A stretch of DNA of 64,000 bases from Sorex araneus (GCF_027595985.1 NC_073307.1:16204395-16268394); one strand, 5' to 3'; positions 45,281-58,184 are shown, counted from the first letter of the stretch. Program-made: numbers and translations. The notes: generated by a model from the letters alone, not told the origin.

Positions 45281-45379
45281 CCTTAACACTATTTTAGTTG
45301 TATGATTTTAATAGACTAAGCTAATAGTTATATATGTATGTATGTATACATATAATTAGTTTTAATAGTTCACTAAATG

Positions 45380-45522
45380 CCCAGGACTTATTTTATTCCT
45401 GGCTATAAGTGTAGGGATCAATACTGTCTAGCTTGGAGAATCAAATGGGGTTCCAGAGATCAAACTCTAGTCAACTGTGTTCAAGAGAAGAGCCCGGATT
45501 ACCTTGCTGTCTCTCTAACCCA
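45380..45522 (-). mobile_element. SINE type A, old
   Basis: Reverse strand. 'gacttattttattcctggct', 'ggttccagagatcaaactct' and 'ttgctgtctctctaaccc'. Confidence 0.65.
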
Positions 45523-46058
45523 ATTCCTAATTTTAAGCACTGACCTTTCTGCCTTTCTTACCCTTTTTCTGCCTTTCTTGCCCTTTTATTGCTATATTTT
45601 AACTTTCCTCACCAGGATCTTTGTGATCAACAGAAGAAACTTTGCTTGAAGTCAGGATATAGTTTTAATTCTGTGTTTGTATATACTATAAGATGATTAT
45701 CACAATTAGTCTAGTTAGCATCTAATTAATTATCTACTTAGCATAATAATTATAATAGTTATATTTTTATTATAAGAACTTTTATCATCTATTATCTCAG
45801 CAACTTTTAAATATTTAATGCAGTATAATTAATTATAGTCACCATGTTATATATTATATCCAATACGGAACTTGGCATGAAAACCATATAATGTGGAATC
45901 CTTCCTTAGGGATCATGCTAGTGCCTGAATAGTTCTGATTTTAATATATACTTCTAGGGCAAATACAAAAACACAGCATTTTTTACATTCACATGTATGT
46001 ACTGTTCCTTTGCATAGACTTCCCTTCCTCCTATGAAAGACTTTCAAAGTTTACTACA
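45523..46058. other. Unannotated stretch
   Basis: AT-rich unique DNA. Confidence 0.5.
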
Positions 46059-46066
46059 TTAACTAT

Positions 46067-48832
46067 CATCACCTGTCATCATGTATTATCCCATTGATCT
46101 TCAATTTGCTCGAGCGGGTGCCAGTAACGTCTCCATTTGTACCTGTCAATGTGCTAGTGTAGCCCATTGTCATCTGCTAGCTCCAGGAATGCAAAGAGCC
46201 TCAAGCCATTTGTTGAGGATTTTGACGAAGAAGTCTAACCATCTCGTAGGTGTGTGGCCACGAGTCTTTTGACGTCCCATGGAATTCAGTTGGTAATAGC
46301 TCTAGTTCAGTGGCCCTCTCTAAATCGCATTTCATGTTTGGTCCACCTGATTTTGGATGCCTTGGCAAATGAGACAGAGTCCCTGACTTTTTATCGTCCT
46401 CTTAACAACTTTTTTAACCCTATTGAAGGTGTTCCACACTACTCTCTTCCTCCTGGGCAGTTCTGGTGCCAAGTGATTCCTCACATTGAGTTCTCAACCC
46501 AGGTACACATAACTGCTGCATTCAGGGATGTTGATTCCATTGAGAGCAAATGGAACATCAGGGACTAGTTCATTTTTCATGAACATTGTCTTGGTGAGAT
46601 TCAGCTGCAGTCTGACTTTTCCACACTCACGGTCGAAGTCGGCCAGCATTCACGCGACTTGGCTAATGTTTGGTGTTATGAGAACAATGTCATCAGCAAA
46701 GCAGAGGTGGTGTAGTTGCCAACCATCTATCTTCACTCCCATTTCTTCCCATTCTAATCATCTCATGACATTCTCGAGGGTGGCACTGAAGAGTTTCAGT
46801 GAAATGGTATCACCCTGCCGAACCCCTCTCTTTACGTCAATGATCACTTCCTTGTAGAATGGTGAGATCCTGGTGGTGAATCTGTAATACAGCTCACAGA
46901 AGATCCTGATGCACTGAGTTTGAACTGCCTGTTTGGCTAGGGCTTCCATGACTGCTTCAGTCTCAACAGAATCAAAGACCTTCTTTAAATACGTTAGACA
47001 GAGCAGTATCTTGAACTCTCATGAAACTTTAATGAGCTTGGTCACTGTGTGGATATGGTCGATCATGCTGAGTCCTTTTCAGAACCCAGCTTGCTCACAT
47101 GGTTGTCCATTGTCTAATGTTCTGCATATTCTATTCAGGATATCTATAGTGAACAACTTGTAGATGATGGATAGCAGGCAGATTGGACAATAGTTGCCCA
47201 TGTAGTGGATATCTCCCTTCTTGTACAACAGAACGGTCCTACTGGTTTTCCATTGGGACGGAACCTTGCATTAGGACAACTAGCATGTGAAGAGCTGAGC
47301 CAGTGTATTGACAAGTACTGGCAGCAGATTCTTTAGGTGTTCAGGTCTGACCTTGTCTGGACCGGGTGTGTACGTGTCTTTACCGACGAGATGCCGTGTT
47401 GGATTTTGGAAGGGACAACACTGGGAATGACACATCCATTCTGTGGAATTTGGTATGTGGGCAGGTAGACGTGGATGTCGAAGAGATCTGAGTAGAAATT
47501 GTGAATAATCCTCTCCATTGCCCTTCTGGAAGATGTGATAGATCCATCAGGATGTCGGAGTGCAGTAATCTTGGTCTTGTAGTTAGTGAAGGAGAGGCGA
47601 GTGTTGTGAATACTTTTCCCGGTTTCTGCTGAATCAACCAACACTTCTCTTCTCTCTTTGAGATCTTCCTTTATCCCTTCTCTGCACAGCTTTTCTAGCT
47701 CGAACGTTAGCTTGTGATTGCCTGAGGCTCGTGCCAAACCACGTTGGCAAATGAGTTTGAGAGTTTCTGAAGACATTTGTCTGTTTGTGGCTCTCCCACT
47801 CTTGGCATTCCTCGCACAGTCATGAGGTGCTGAACCAGTCAATCCTATTTCTTGTCGATATTGTCAACGATGGCATCTTCCCACGTTGCTACAATAGTGC
47901 CAAAGAGTTCCCAGTTGGTGGTCATTGTGGGAGTTCTCTTCTTAAACTTAAACTTTGCAGACCTTTCTCCCCACTCTGTGAAGTAGAATTTTGCATGAAG
48001 GAGATCCCTTTTGGAATTTTGGGACAAAAGCAACATTGGTTAGGCAAAACCATTGATTAAATATGATGTGGTCAATTTCATTGTAGAACTGTCCACTGGG
48101 AGACTCCCATGTCCAACGTTTAGATTAGATGGAACTGAGAGTAATCTTGGATGGCTTTGTTGACATGATGAACTCAGACAGTCTCTCACCCTATTCGTTC
48201 CATTCTAGGCCATGGGTCCCAATGTGGGTTCTTCGGGAAACCTTCCCCGTCCTATCTTGGCATTAAAATCACCGACAATGATCTTGTAGAAGGTGGGGTC
48301 TTCTTTATAGAACTTCTCCAGCTCCATGAAGAACTTGTCAATTTCTTCTTCATCGTAGTTGGATGTTGGTGCATAGATAACAAAGATAGAAACTACCGGC
48401 AGTAAGCCACATCTATTCAATCATAATCATTTGATTTGGGTTGTTAGACAATCGAATGAATCAATGCTCATGGCCAAGTTCATGTTGACAAGGACACTGA
48501 CACCACTGACACATCTATTGTCGAATGTTCCCAGGACAGTTCTTGTCCAGTGTCGTAAATGGCTTGATGTGATCGATGCCTTCTCGTTTCAGTCAGACCA
48601 ATGATGTAGTACTTGATCATCTGTGCTTGCGCTATCAGATCCTCAATGGATGCTTCCGATGCCAGCATACATGCTTTGAAAGTACAGATAGTCATTTTAT
48701 TCCTTCTTCATTTTGGCAGCCTAGTCCATCCCTGAGATTTTATCAGCCTCTCCTTGTTCATCCTTCTTAATGCTGCCATGCTGGGGCTCTTTCAGTGTCA
48801 GGGGAATGAGGCCCATTGTTGTTACTGTTATG
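46067..48832 (-). mobile_element. RTE-clade LINE, nearly full length (copy 2)
   Basis: 8-bp duplication 'ttaactat' at 46059-46066 and 48833-48840, so both ends are the true insertion ends. On the reverse strand it starts 'cataacagtaacaacaatgg', has a short 5' leader, then endonuclease, RT and C-terminal regions, and ends in a 'tgatga'-type tail. 2,766 bp, against about 3.2 kb for typical RTEs. Compared with copies 1 and 3, a stretch between RT and the C-terminal domain (~46380-46400) is deleted, about 70 residues. Confidence 0.9.
46380..48695 (-). pseudogene. Broken RTE ORF: AP endonuclease and reverse transcriptase
   Basis: Reverse-strand remnants in order: endonuclease start 'TFKACMLASEASIEDL' and 'IGLTETRRH' (48695-48575); 'IYAPTSNYDEEEIDKF' and the nuclease motif 'VGDFNAKIG' (48420-48260); linker 'RGLARASGNHKLTFELEKLC' (47760-47690); RT core around 47300-46680 with 'RGVRQGDTIS' (~46820) and FADD (46689-46700). 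Motif A has lost several codons near 46998. Multiple stops and frameshifts. Role in a live element: target nicking and reverse transcription. Confidence 0.85.
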
Positions 48833-48840
48833 TTAACTAT

Positions 48841-50039
48841 GCGCACACATAATTGGAATCAGCCTCCAGAGTGGCACATACACCTCTCCTTGCTCTCCTT
48901 GTTTGTCCTAAATAGATTAGTCATTAGGAGCCAAGTAAATACCCAAGTTAATTAAAAAAAAAAAGACTGCTAAAGCAAAAGGTTACAGATCTGGTGTTCT
49001 CCTTAATCCCATTTTCCTACCTCACCAATGTCAGTTGGGATGGAAATTGATATTACAAAGAAAATAGTCAATTTGAGATTTTCCTTGATATCTTTAGGGC
49101 AAGACAATAGTTAAATTCAGTACCTTTTCTGGGCTCCATGCAAATGGAGGAACAAATCACCTTTGCTGAAGTGATCAATGAGAAACAGCAGCACAGTTTT
49201 TCAGACACTGTACTTTTATCAAAACAAAGGAGTATGTTAGAATCACAGGACTGAATTTGTCATGTTGCCCTGAACACATTAGCGTGTGAGCCTGCTTTCT
49301 TGCCCACGTCCTAAAAATTCAATGTTTGAACCTCCATTACACTTGTATGTCACACTTCTGCATGAATTCTTACATAGTAATACCAAGAAGGAGGACTGGT
49401 CAGTGATTCAATCTACCAACACCCCTGGAAGCTTAAATGTAGTTCCACTGTGGACAATATAGCATTCTTGTTCTATAGATTTTTTTTAATGCAACATACG
49501 ACCCTACTATAATTCACAGTGAGTGGGATTATTTATTTTGATTTTGGAAAACCTATGAGGAACCTAGGTCCTCCTTATCCTGAGGCAAAGGAAATAAATG
49601 AACACTGACATCACAGTTCACACAATTTACCTTGCTGAAAATCCTCCTCAACTTCAAGTCTCAACTAGGTCCACAGTTTCCTTGGATTATTGTGAAGCGT
49701 GTGTCCAGCTACGTGCTTTTGTGAGCATCATGTGCACTAAATTTCTGGAAGCAACGTTTCTCCTGTCTTGACATAGGTTTAGGAGTATATTAGGTTCTCA
49801 GCAGTATGGGTGAAAGAAATGAATTTTTACTGAAGCTGTTTGTTTCATCTGGTTCAATGAAAGTCTCAGATTGACTGTGCCAGCAGAAAATGGCAATGAA
49901 CGTGGAAACTCTCTCAGTCAGTACTCTGACCATGGTAGATGTGTGTTAAGGTGAACATTCTCATCACTCTCAGCTGTCCCTTTTTGTAGGAAAAATTTAA
50001 AATATGACAGTTAAGAGTAGAAACCAATGACACATATGC
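48841..50039. other. Unannotated stretch
   Basis: Unique, gene-free by eye; no ORF above background. Confidence 0.5.
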
Positions 50040-50235
50040 AAGGCTTTAAGTTCCCATTCAACCTTTGATTAACAGTAAGAACTTCTTAGCAAGCAGGCTT
50101 AAAAGCTGTATATCCCTTGTTTTCTCAACTGTAAAACACAGAAATAAAAAAAATACCTACTTCATGGTTAGCAATATAGGAGTCCCTGAGAATTCGTGCT
50201 TTAATAAGTGCTCAGTTGTTAGCAGTTTATAGTGA
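50040..50235 (-). mobile_element. MIR
   Basis: 'gttttctcaactgtaaaaca', 'aaatacctacttcatggtta' and 'ttaataagtgctcagttgtt' give reverse MIR order. Confidence 0.65.
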
Positions 50236-51139
50236 ATATTGCTATCAGTTTTTTTTTCTCATTTGATCATAGGATTTTAGTACTTTATAGAAAAGGCAGG
50301 AAAAGGGAGCTATGATATTCAGTATTTATGAGCAGATTTTAATGATTGCATGATTAAAATAGGCCATGTTCTCTTACTTATACCTCCCACTCCCATCAAC
50401 ACATTAAGTGTAATCAATATAAATATCATCATCACTCAGATATGATGGTCTATTTGCTACTCACTTGGCAGAAAAAGAAGATAAGTAAACGTAGACTCTG
50501 CAAGGAGTGTCTTTGATCAATGTCACACTTTCCCATGTGCTCCCATCTCAAGACTGGTTACATTTTAAGGGCACTCTTACTTCATTAACTTGATTTTATA
50601 AGCGTGCTGGGGAGTTGGTAGTTAATTATGCATAGTGCTTAGGCTAGCTTTTAAGAAACTGGCATTTTGGCCTTTACTTAATACATATTTTTCCATGTGA
50701 TTTATATAGTAGTTGGTGATATTAGATGACCCTGTTGCAGCAAAGATGTTCAGTACTGTGAAAGGAGACAGGTAAACATCTCCTGCATGGTCTCTCTCCA
50801 CTCCATGAGTGGACTAGGATTCGTATGTGTTGAGCTGTGCTGAGTAAGTGGTTTCTTTGTCAGAAAAAAAATTCTCTTAAGTTAGAAACTGAGGTCAATA
50901 AGAATAAATGACTGTTTTGTAGTCATAATTCCCCGTCAGTGGGATAATGCATTGCCCAATCACATTTAAGTTATTGCCTTCTACTCTGCCTTGCATCAAA
51001 TGCCAAATAGATGATATTGGCAGCCCCACTTAGCAGGTGAGGTTCTTCTTTGAAGGAAATGTTACCTACCAGGATAAGAAATAGGGGTATTCCTCCAAGA
51101 GTGAGAGAGAGAAAGTCCTTATCATAAATACTGTATAAA
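50236..51139. other. Unannotated stretch
   Basis: Unique sequence, nothing recognised. Confidence 0.5.
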
Positions 51140-51690
51140 TATAACTAGAAGTAAATAAATGCATGGAAGGACAGAGAGAGTATCATGCTGAGTTAAATGA
51201 GTTAATGGGAGAGGGACAGACATAGAATGATTATACTCATGTAGGTTATAAAAAAATGTAGTATGAGACTAATACCCAAAGGCAGTAGAAATGAGAGCCA
51301 GGAGAAATGATTCATGTTGGAAGCTTGCTGTGAGTGGGGTTGAAGTGCAGTTATGACAGAGAAGGGACCACTATGACAATGATAGTTGAAAATGGTCACT
51401 CTGAACAAGAACTGAGTGCTGAAAGGAGGTAAAGTGATTTACATGATAACCTGTCAGTACTGTTATGGAAAACCACAATGCCATGGGGGGGGGGAGAGAC
51501 AGAGACAGAAACAGAGAGACAGAGACAGAGACCGAGAGAAAGTGTCTGCTCAGTGTGTGTTGGGGCGTGGAGGGAAAATAGGGACATTGGTACTGATGAA
51601 GGGACAGGTGTTGGAACACTGTATGACTTAAACCCAATCATGAACAATTTTGTAACCGTGTATCTCTTGGTGATTCAATAAAAAAGAGGA
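51140..51690 (+). mobile_element. L1 3' end
   Basis: Sense: 'gagagtatcatgctgagtta', 'gacagacatagaatgattat', 'gagactaatacccaaaggca', purine tract at 51484-51541 with a run of ten G then GAGACA units, 'acattggtactgatgaaggg', and an A-rich end near 51690. Confidence 0.8.
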
Positions 51691-51862
51691 AATAAAAATA
51701 TAATATCAATATAAAGTCTTCACATATCATGGGAGGGTTAAAGGAATGGGATTTTACTATAATCCACCTTTTTTAAATTTTAGTAAATGACTTTGAGTGC
51801 TCTACTTGATCAGAGAAACTTCTCTAGTAACATACTATAGAAATGATCCCTGAAACATAGTG

Positions 51863-52102
51863 TGGACTGGAGCGATAGCGCAGCAGGTAGGGTGTTTGCC
51901 TTGCATGTGGCTGACCCAGGTTGGAATCCTCTCCGGTTGGATTCAGAGAGCCCAGCAAGCTACCAAGAGTATCTCGCTTGCACAGCAGAAGCCTGGCATG
52001 TTCGATATGCCAAAAACAGTAAGAACAAGTCTCACAATGGAGACGTTACTGGTGTGCCCTCTTGAGCAAATCGATGAGCAACAGGATGACAGTGACAGTG
52101 AC
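51863..52102 (+). mobile_element. SINE type B
   Basis: A box 'tagcgcagcagg' (51876-51887) is a perfect fit. Middle carries a short extra segment ('ggttggattcagagagccca') and one deletion. The tail frame reads PLEQIDEQQDDS, as in the RTE C-terminus. Ends in 'cagtga' units. Confidence 0.92.
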
Positions 52103-52194
52103 AAATGACTTTGAATTCACAAAGAACTTAGTTTATATTAAAGCTCTTGGAATCATACACAAATTTAAATGATTTCTAGGATGCTAATTGTTAC

Positions 52195-52375
52195 ATAGAG
52201 GTTGGAGATGTGATTCAGTGGTAGATCATTTTCCTTACATGCCTAATTTTGATCTCCAGCACTGTATAGGCTCCTATGTACTGTCAGTTATTCTGGTAGT
52301 ACTCAAGCATACTGGGATGATCTTGGGTCTCCCTGAAACTACTGGAAGTGCTCTCTCCCAAAATATGCAAAAATA
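52195..52375 (+). mobile_element. Old tRNA-derived SINE
   Basis: 'ggttggagatgtgattcagt', 'ggtagatcattttccttaca' and 'ttttgatctccagcactg' resemble type A with heavy decay. Confidence 0.55.
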
Positions 52376-52604
52376 CAAAATTAAATAAAAATGAATCACT
52401 TTTAAAAAATAACATATAAAAATCACCTTTTATAGCGTATGAAGCTTCATTCAAAATTTTAGAATTCTTGGAGCATGTGGCCACATTTGCAGCCATGTGA
52501 CATCTCAAACTCGACACCACTGATGTACCAGGAGTAACACAGCACACTGGATCAGATGTAAAGGACAAGGCTACCAATCTCAATTAAAAAATATTAACAC
52601 ACAA

Positions 52605-52890
52605 GGCTTAACCTGTAACAACATAGTAGTAATCTTTTATACAAGGGCTTAATGGCTCCAGGGTGAGATACAACAGTCTTCATGCACTTTCTTCTAAGGA
52701 ATTTTTTTGGATAATTTTAAACAAATTATTCATTATAAGCAATGTAAAATAAGTTACTTAGGGCCTGATAGTGGAGCAGGCTTGAGGGGTGGTTGGGAAA
52801 ATTGGAAATAATGGTGGTGGGAAGGTATGTTGGTGATGGGATAGGTGTTAGAATATTGAATGCAATAAAACATTGTGAAGACTTTATAAA
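52605..52890 (+). mobile_element. Older L1-type 3' end, subfamily 2
   Basis: Sense copy of the family at 18150 and 19195: 'gcttaatggctccagggtga', 'gatacaacagtcttcatgca', 'ataatggtggtgggaaggta', ending in an A-rich tail. Confidence 0.65.
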
Positions 52891-52907
52891 AATAAAGAAC
52901 TGCACTG

Positions 52908-53157
52908 TCTGTCTGTAGCACTGTTGTCCCATTGTTCATCGATTTGCTCAAGCAGGTACCACTAATGTATCCATGTGAGATTTGTTGTTACTATTTTTGG
53001 CATATTGAATACACCACAGGTACCTTACCAGGCTCTGCCTTGGGGGTGGGATACACTCAGTAGCTTGCTGGGTTCTCTAAGAGGGATGGAGGAATTGAAC
53101 CTGGGTCAGCCGTGTGCAAGCAAATGCCCTACCTGCTATACTAGTGCACCAGTCCAT
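52908..53157 (-). mobile_element. SINE type B
   Basis: Reverse, full length: tail 'cccattgttcatcgatttgc', middle 'ggcatattgaatacaccaca', head 'tcagccgtgtgcaagcaaat' to 'actagtgcaccagtcca'. Moderately diverged. Confidence 0.88.
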
Positions 53158-53339
53158 CATAAAAATAAAAAAAATACATAAAAATAAAGTGTAAGCAATT
53201 AGGTACTTCAAAAATTCAATTATAAGTGCAATAGTGATGTTAGCAGTATCTACAATGAGATAAAGAACAACTAAGGTGATGTACTTTAGCACCTAGTGAA
53301 GTTCTGATAGAAAGGGTTCTAGCTTTCTTATCACATTTT

Positions 53340-53458
53340 ATTTCCTCCCCTCCCCTCCCCTCTCCTCTCTACTCCTCTTCTCTCCTCTCCACCCTTCCCC
53401 TTCCTTTCCCTACCATCCCCTCCTATTCTCTCTTTCTCTCTCTCTATCTCTCTCTCTC
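53340..53458. repeat. Pyrimidine tract (CTCCC then CT)
   Basis: Homopyrimidine run directly at the tail side of the SINE that follows. Confidence 0.9.
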
Positions 53459-53623
53459 TGGCTTTTTGGGTCACACTCAGCCATGCCCAGGTGTTACTTC
53501 TGGGTCTGCAACCAGGAATTATTTCTCATGGTACTCAGGGGGCCATATTGTATGGTATGGATTGAACCTGGTCGGCCATGTGCAAGGAAAACACCCTAAA
53601 CCCTGTACTATTACTCTGGTCCT
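53459..53623 (-). mobile_element. SINE type A
   Basis: Reverse: 'ggctttttgggtcacactca', 'ggattgaacctggtcggcca' and 'actattactctggtcc'. Confidence 0.82.
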
Positions 53624-53785
53624 TTTTTTTTCTGAAAAAAAATATTTTCACTCCTCTAGAGAAGTGATATATCCACAAGATTGTCATTTCATTTTACTGA
53701 GTGTTTTGCATCTGTTACACATTTAAAGCAAGACGGGTGTTCTGAAAGTTTCTGTGTAATTTATAATCTATAGGTTAGGGTGGTG

Positions 53786-53787
<2 letters not shown>

Positions 53788-53827
<40 letters not shown>
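53788..53827. repeat. (GT)n microsatellite
   Basis: About nineteen uninterrupted GT units, followed by an irregular GA-rich stretch to 53960. Confidence 0.97.
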
Positions 53828-53838
<11 letters not shown>

Positions 53839-53960
53839 TTCTACAAGGGATGGGGTTGGAAGGGAAGTATAGAATAAAGGAGAAAGAGAGAAAGAATAAG
53901 AAGAAAGGGGAAAGAGGAGAGAGGAGAGAGAGGAGCAGGGATAAAAGCGAGAGAGTAGAG

Positions 53961-56271
53961 AGACTCACTGACTCACTGCACCCAAACAGAGTATGTAATA
54001 AAGACAGATGGCAGGCACGAGTATTCATTGTTATTTCCACGTGTCTCCTTTATCACCACCAGAAAACCTCTTGCCCAATTTTTCCTGATTTGTGAGAATA
54101 AGGAGTCACCTTCTCTCTCCCATTTTTCCCTCCAGGGAACAGTTCAGCTCTCTTTGTTCCACTTTCCCCACGAAAAGTTCAATACATTGATTTCAGCTTA
54201 GCTGCGAGAAGGCTCTCAAATTGAACACGCTCAAATAAAGATGGGGATTAGAGAGATGACTGTCCAACACTATTGTAGCCTCGGAAGCTCTTCAGAAACA
54301 AGTCTACTTGGTAGGCAGACTGTCCATGAGGTAGAACTGTTATTTATTTTAAGCCTGTTATTTATTTTCACACACTGTCATGAAATTGCTGGTGCCAATT
54401 TCAAACCACTTTTTAAAGCCTTACGAGTAACTATAATGTCTAGAATTGTCCCTTGTTATTTATATCCCCCCAGTATAGGCCAGTGGTAAAGACATAGAAT
54501 CAGTATCATGTTCAGTTTAAATATCATCTTTAAAGTTTAAAGAATCATCTTTAGGAGCTGCTAGGACATGGTGTACAGGCATCGCAGAACATAGCTTCGT
54601 TCTGAAAAAGAGCATGTGATGGTTTTAATTGAAAAATATGTCAACAAATTGTCTTATATGCTCCTCTTCAAAAGATGGACTGGAAATATTAAGCGTGGTT
54701 TATATTTAGTGGCATGATTCTAACAAACTAATGTGGAGAAAGTGTAGTTTCTGATGCTTAACTCTGAGATAAATTAAAAAAGATGTTGTGGGTTTCTCCT
54801 TGTCCTCTCTCCGGGGCTAGCCAGTTACGGCATCACAAAGGTGCCTGGTGGAGAAAACAAGGTAGGGTGGAACGGAGGCTTATGAGTGTACCATCTTGGA
54901 GCCAAACCAGTTTTGTTTCAGCTATTAATAACTGCAACAGTAGTTAACATCTTTGAGAGAATCTCATGAAAAATTTTTGACTCAGAATCAACCCCTGAAG
55001 CTATTACTGAATTTCTGAACAATGAATATTGTATTAATTCACAGCTTTAAAAAGAAATCACACAGCAATGGCCAATATATTGCTTGCTTTAGCTAAGCTT
55101 TGCAAAAAAGCCCTTTGTTCAAATAGTTTTGGTTTTTATTTTTTTAGAAAGAATCAATGAGACTTATACAAATTATTGGGAATTGTCAGCATAAGGGCTT
55201 TGGGTCTCCTTGCTTATGTTTTTAGCTCCCTATTTTCCAGTTTCCTGTGAAGTCTACCTGTGAAGTCAGGGGTAGGATGCAGGATTTCTCTCAAGGATGG
55301 AGAAAAGTATACTTTGGAGGATCAAATGGACTTTTAAGAAACTTGTGAGATCCTCCTTATGTTAAGCTAATAGGCAAAGAATCTTTGTACCAATAAAGAT
55401 TCTTTTGGTTAAATGACATGCATGCTTTCTGTCTTGCATATATGCTATATAGAATGATTATTTGTCTTCAATAAATTAAAAAAAACAACCTGTGAAATCT
55501 TAAGGTGAAAAAAATAAGTCAAATACTGATGTTAAGGCCTCATCCTTAACACTCAGAAAGGTGAAAGAGAGTGTTTTAGAGTAGAAAACTCTTGATGGCT
55601 TTAGACAGGACACTGTGGGCTGGCATGAACTAGGTGGTGAGTGAGAGTCTTAGTCTTATATGTAGATGTGGTTTATGTCTTTAGTTCAACATTCTTTATA
55701 TAGGTCCCATTTGCCAGGTGATTTCTTTTAAGCTTTTAAATAGAAGTCTAATTAACCTGTTGTGTTATATTAGTTTCTGAAGCTCAACATGATTTGCTAT
55801 TTGTATTATTGAGTGATATTTTGGAGAGAATCTTGGTCTTGATGGGAATAGACTCAGCTTATAGTTCTACTCCCAACAAAAGGAAGGTTAAAAGATACAA
55901 AACAATTTTCTTCTTAAAAATTTTTTTTCATCGACTTCATAACTTTATATAACTTGCTATACTTTTCCACTTTATAACACAGTGGAGAGGGATATAGTAG
56001 AAAGATACACTTTCAAGGGAACTGAGCAGAATATGAGTTCTCACTAGAGCAGCAATTTAAATGCATTTAAAAAATCTCGAAGGTGATAATTTTGTTCTGA
56101 AGTTTTGTTACAAATAAATTCACCTTTGTAATAAGACCAATGGGTAAAAGATCAATAAAGTACAAGTTGTTGTTATTAGTTTAGAAGACAAAGTACTTGT
56201 TTTGGGAGTCAGTCGCAGAGCTCACTTTTCACATATTCTTATATTGTGAATAATTATACATGGGCAACAAT
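53961..56271. other. Unannotated stretch
   Basis: Over 2 kb with no recognised repeat or exon. An ORF at 54241-54489 has no supporting motif. Confidence 0.5.
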
Positions 56272-56282
56272 TTGATAAAGGT

Positions 56283-56525
56283 CACTGTCACTGTCATCTC
56301 ATTGCTCATCGATTTGCTTGAGCTGGCACCAGTAATGTCTCCATTGTAAGACTTGTTACTGTTTTTGGCATATCGAATAAGCCACGGGTAGCTTGCCAGA
56401 CTCTGCCATTTGGGCGAGATACTCTTAGTAGCTTGCCGGGTTCTCCGAGAGGGGCGGAAAGAATCAAACCTGGGTCGGCTGCGTGCAAGGCAAATGCCCT
56501 ACCCGCTGGACTATCGCTCCAGCCC
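56283..56525 (-). mobile_element. SINE type B, young
   Basis: Exact 11-bp duplication 'ttgataaaggt' at 56272-56282 and 56526-56536. Full length: 'cactgtcactgtcatctcat' tail, both 'tagcttgcc' repeats, complete head ending 'ctatcgctccagccc'. Good reference copy for type B. Confidence 0.95.
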
Positions 56526-56984
56526 TTGATAAAGGTAATTATAAAAATCTGTCATTGCTGAGATTTCCATTTATTTGATTGTGAACTTTTAGAGACTTTG
56601 GGTTATATGATTAACTTATAGTGGGAACTTTTTTATTGGTAAGTGCCTGAAACAGTTACTGAAATTAATACAGAGCACGTTTTTACCTTTTCACAATGAA
56701 ATTGTTTGATTAACAGTGTGGTATTTATTCAGTTGGGATCTTAAATACCAGATGCAAATTTCAAATAATCACTTGAACAATCGAGTTCAAATATTTAACA
56801 GATCAGTGCAGAAAAGATTAAGTGGGAAATTTACTTTAAAGGACAAGTGTGTGTGTTTGAGGTAGAATGAGATCAGATAGATTTTGACCTTTTCAGACCT
56901 CAAGGGATGGCAAAGACATTTATCACATGAGGGGATGTTTTCAGTGTTTTTAAATTTTTGTCTTTCTTCTAGTTTTTATTTAAT

Positions 56985-57925
56985 TTTATTATTTTTGTTT
57001 TAAATTTTTTATTAGTGAATCATTGTGAGGTACAGTTAAAGACTTACAAACTTTCATGCTTACATTTTAGTCATACAGTGGTTGAGAGCCCATCCCTCCA
57101 TCAGTGCTCATTTTCCACCACCAACGGTCCCAGCATCCCTCCCTCCACCCCACTCCGCCTCTGTGGCAGGGCATTCCCTTTTGCTCTCTCTCTCCTTTAG
57201 GGTGTTGTGGTTTGCAGTAGAGGTATTAAGTGGCCATTATGTTCGGTCTATAATCTACTTTCAGCCCGCATCTCCCATCCTGAACAGGCCCTCCTAGCAC
57301 CCTTTACTTGGTGGTCCCTTCTCTATATGAGCTTCCTTTCCCCCCAGCATGCAAGGCCAGCTTCTAAGCTGTGGAGTAATCCTCCTGGTACTTATCTCTA
57401 CTGTTCTTGGGTGTTAGTCTCCCATTCTGTTACTTTGCATTCCACAAATGAGTGCAGTCCTTCTATGTCTATTCCTCTCTTTCTGACTCTTTTCACTTAA
57501 CATGATACTTTCCATGTTGATCCACCTTCATGCAAATTTCATGACTCAAAACTTTTCTAACAGCTGCATAGTATTCCACTGTGTAGATATACCAAAGTTT
57601 CTTTAACCAGTCATCTGTTCTCGGGAACTTGGTTTTTTTCCAGATTCTGGCTATTGTAAACAGTGCTGCTATGAACACATAAGTGCAAATGTCATTTGTA
57701 CTATACATTTTTGCATCTCCATGGTATGTTCCCAGAAGTAGTATTGCTACGTCAAATGGGAACTTGATTCTAATTTTTTAAGAAGCGTCCATACTATTTT
57801 CCAAACGGGCTGAACCAGTCGGCATTCCCACCAGCAGTGAAGAAGAGTCCCTTTCTCCCCACATCCACATGAACACCGGTTGCTTTTGTTCTTTTGGAAG
57901 TGGGCCACTCTCTTTGGCCAGTTTT
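56985..57925 (-). mobile_element. L1 3' UTR and ORF2 C-terminus
   Basis: Antisense. Terminal A-rich at 56990-57010, then 3' UTR landmarks, then ORF2 end: reverse frame at 57708-57493 shows 'TDDWLKKLWYIYTVEYYAAV'. The frame is short and broken; not functional. Confidence 0.88.
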
Positions 57926-57934
57926 TACTTTTAC

Positions 57935-58152
57935 AAATTAAATTTTTTTATTAAGGCACTGTAATTTACAAACTTAAAAATAGTTGAGTTTCTTATTGTA
58001 GTCCAAAACCAATTCCATCACCAATGTCAAGTTCTCTCCACCAGTGTCCCCAGTTTTCCCCCCAATTCCCAGTCTGTCTCCTTGACAGGCACACTTAAGT
58101 TTCTTTGTCATAGATTGGATCTCATGCTTTCAGTACTGTTGGGTTTTTGATC

Positions 58153-58184
<32 letters not shown>

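Noticed and set aside
51785-52114. Identical 12-mer 'aaatgactttga' at 51785-51796 and 52103-52114 around a SINE B
   Set aside because: The upstream copy is about 67 bp away from the SINE start, so it cannot be a simple target-site duplication.
53961-54240. Possible LTR (AATAAAG near 53997)
   Set aside because: No ends, no duplication and no second copy in the window.
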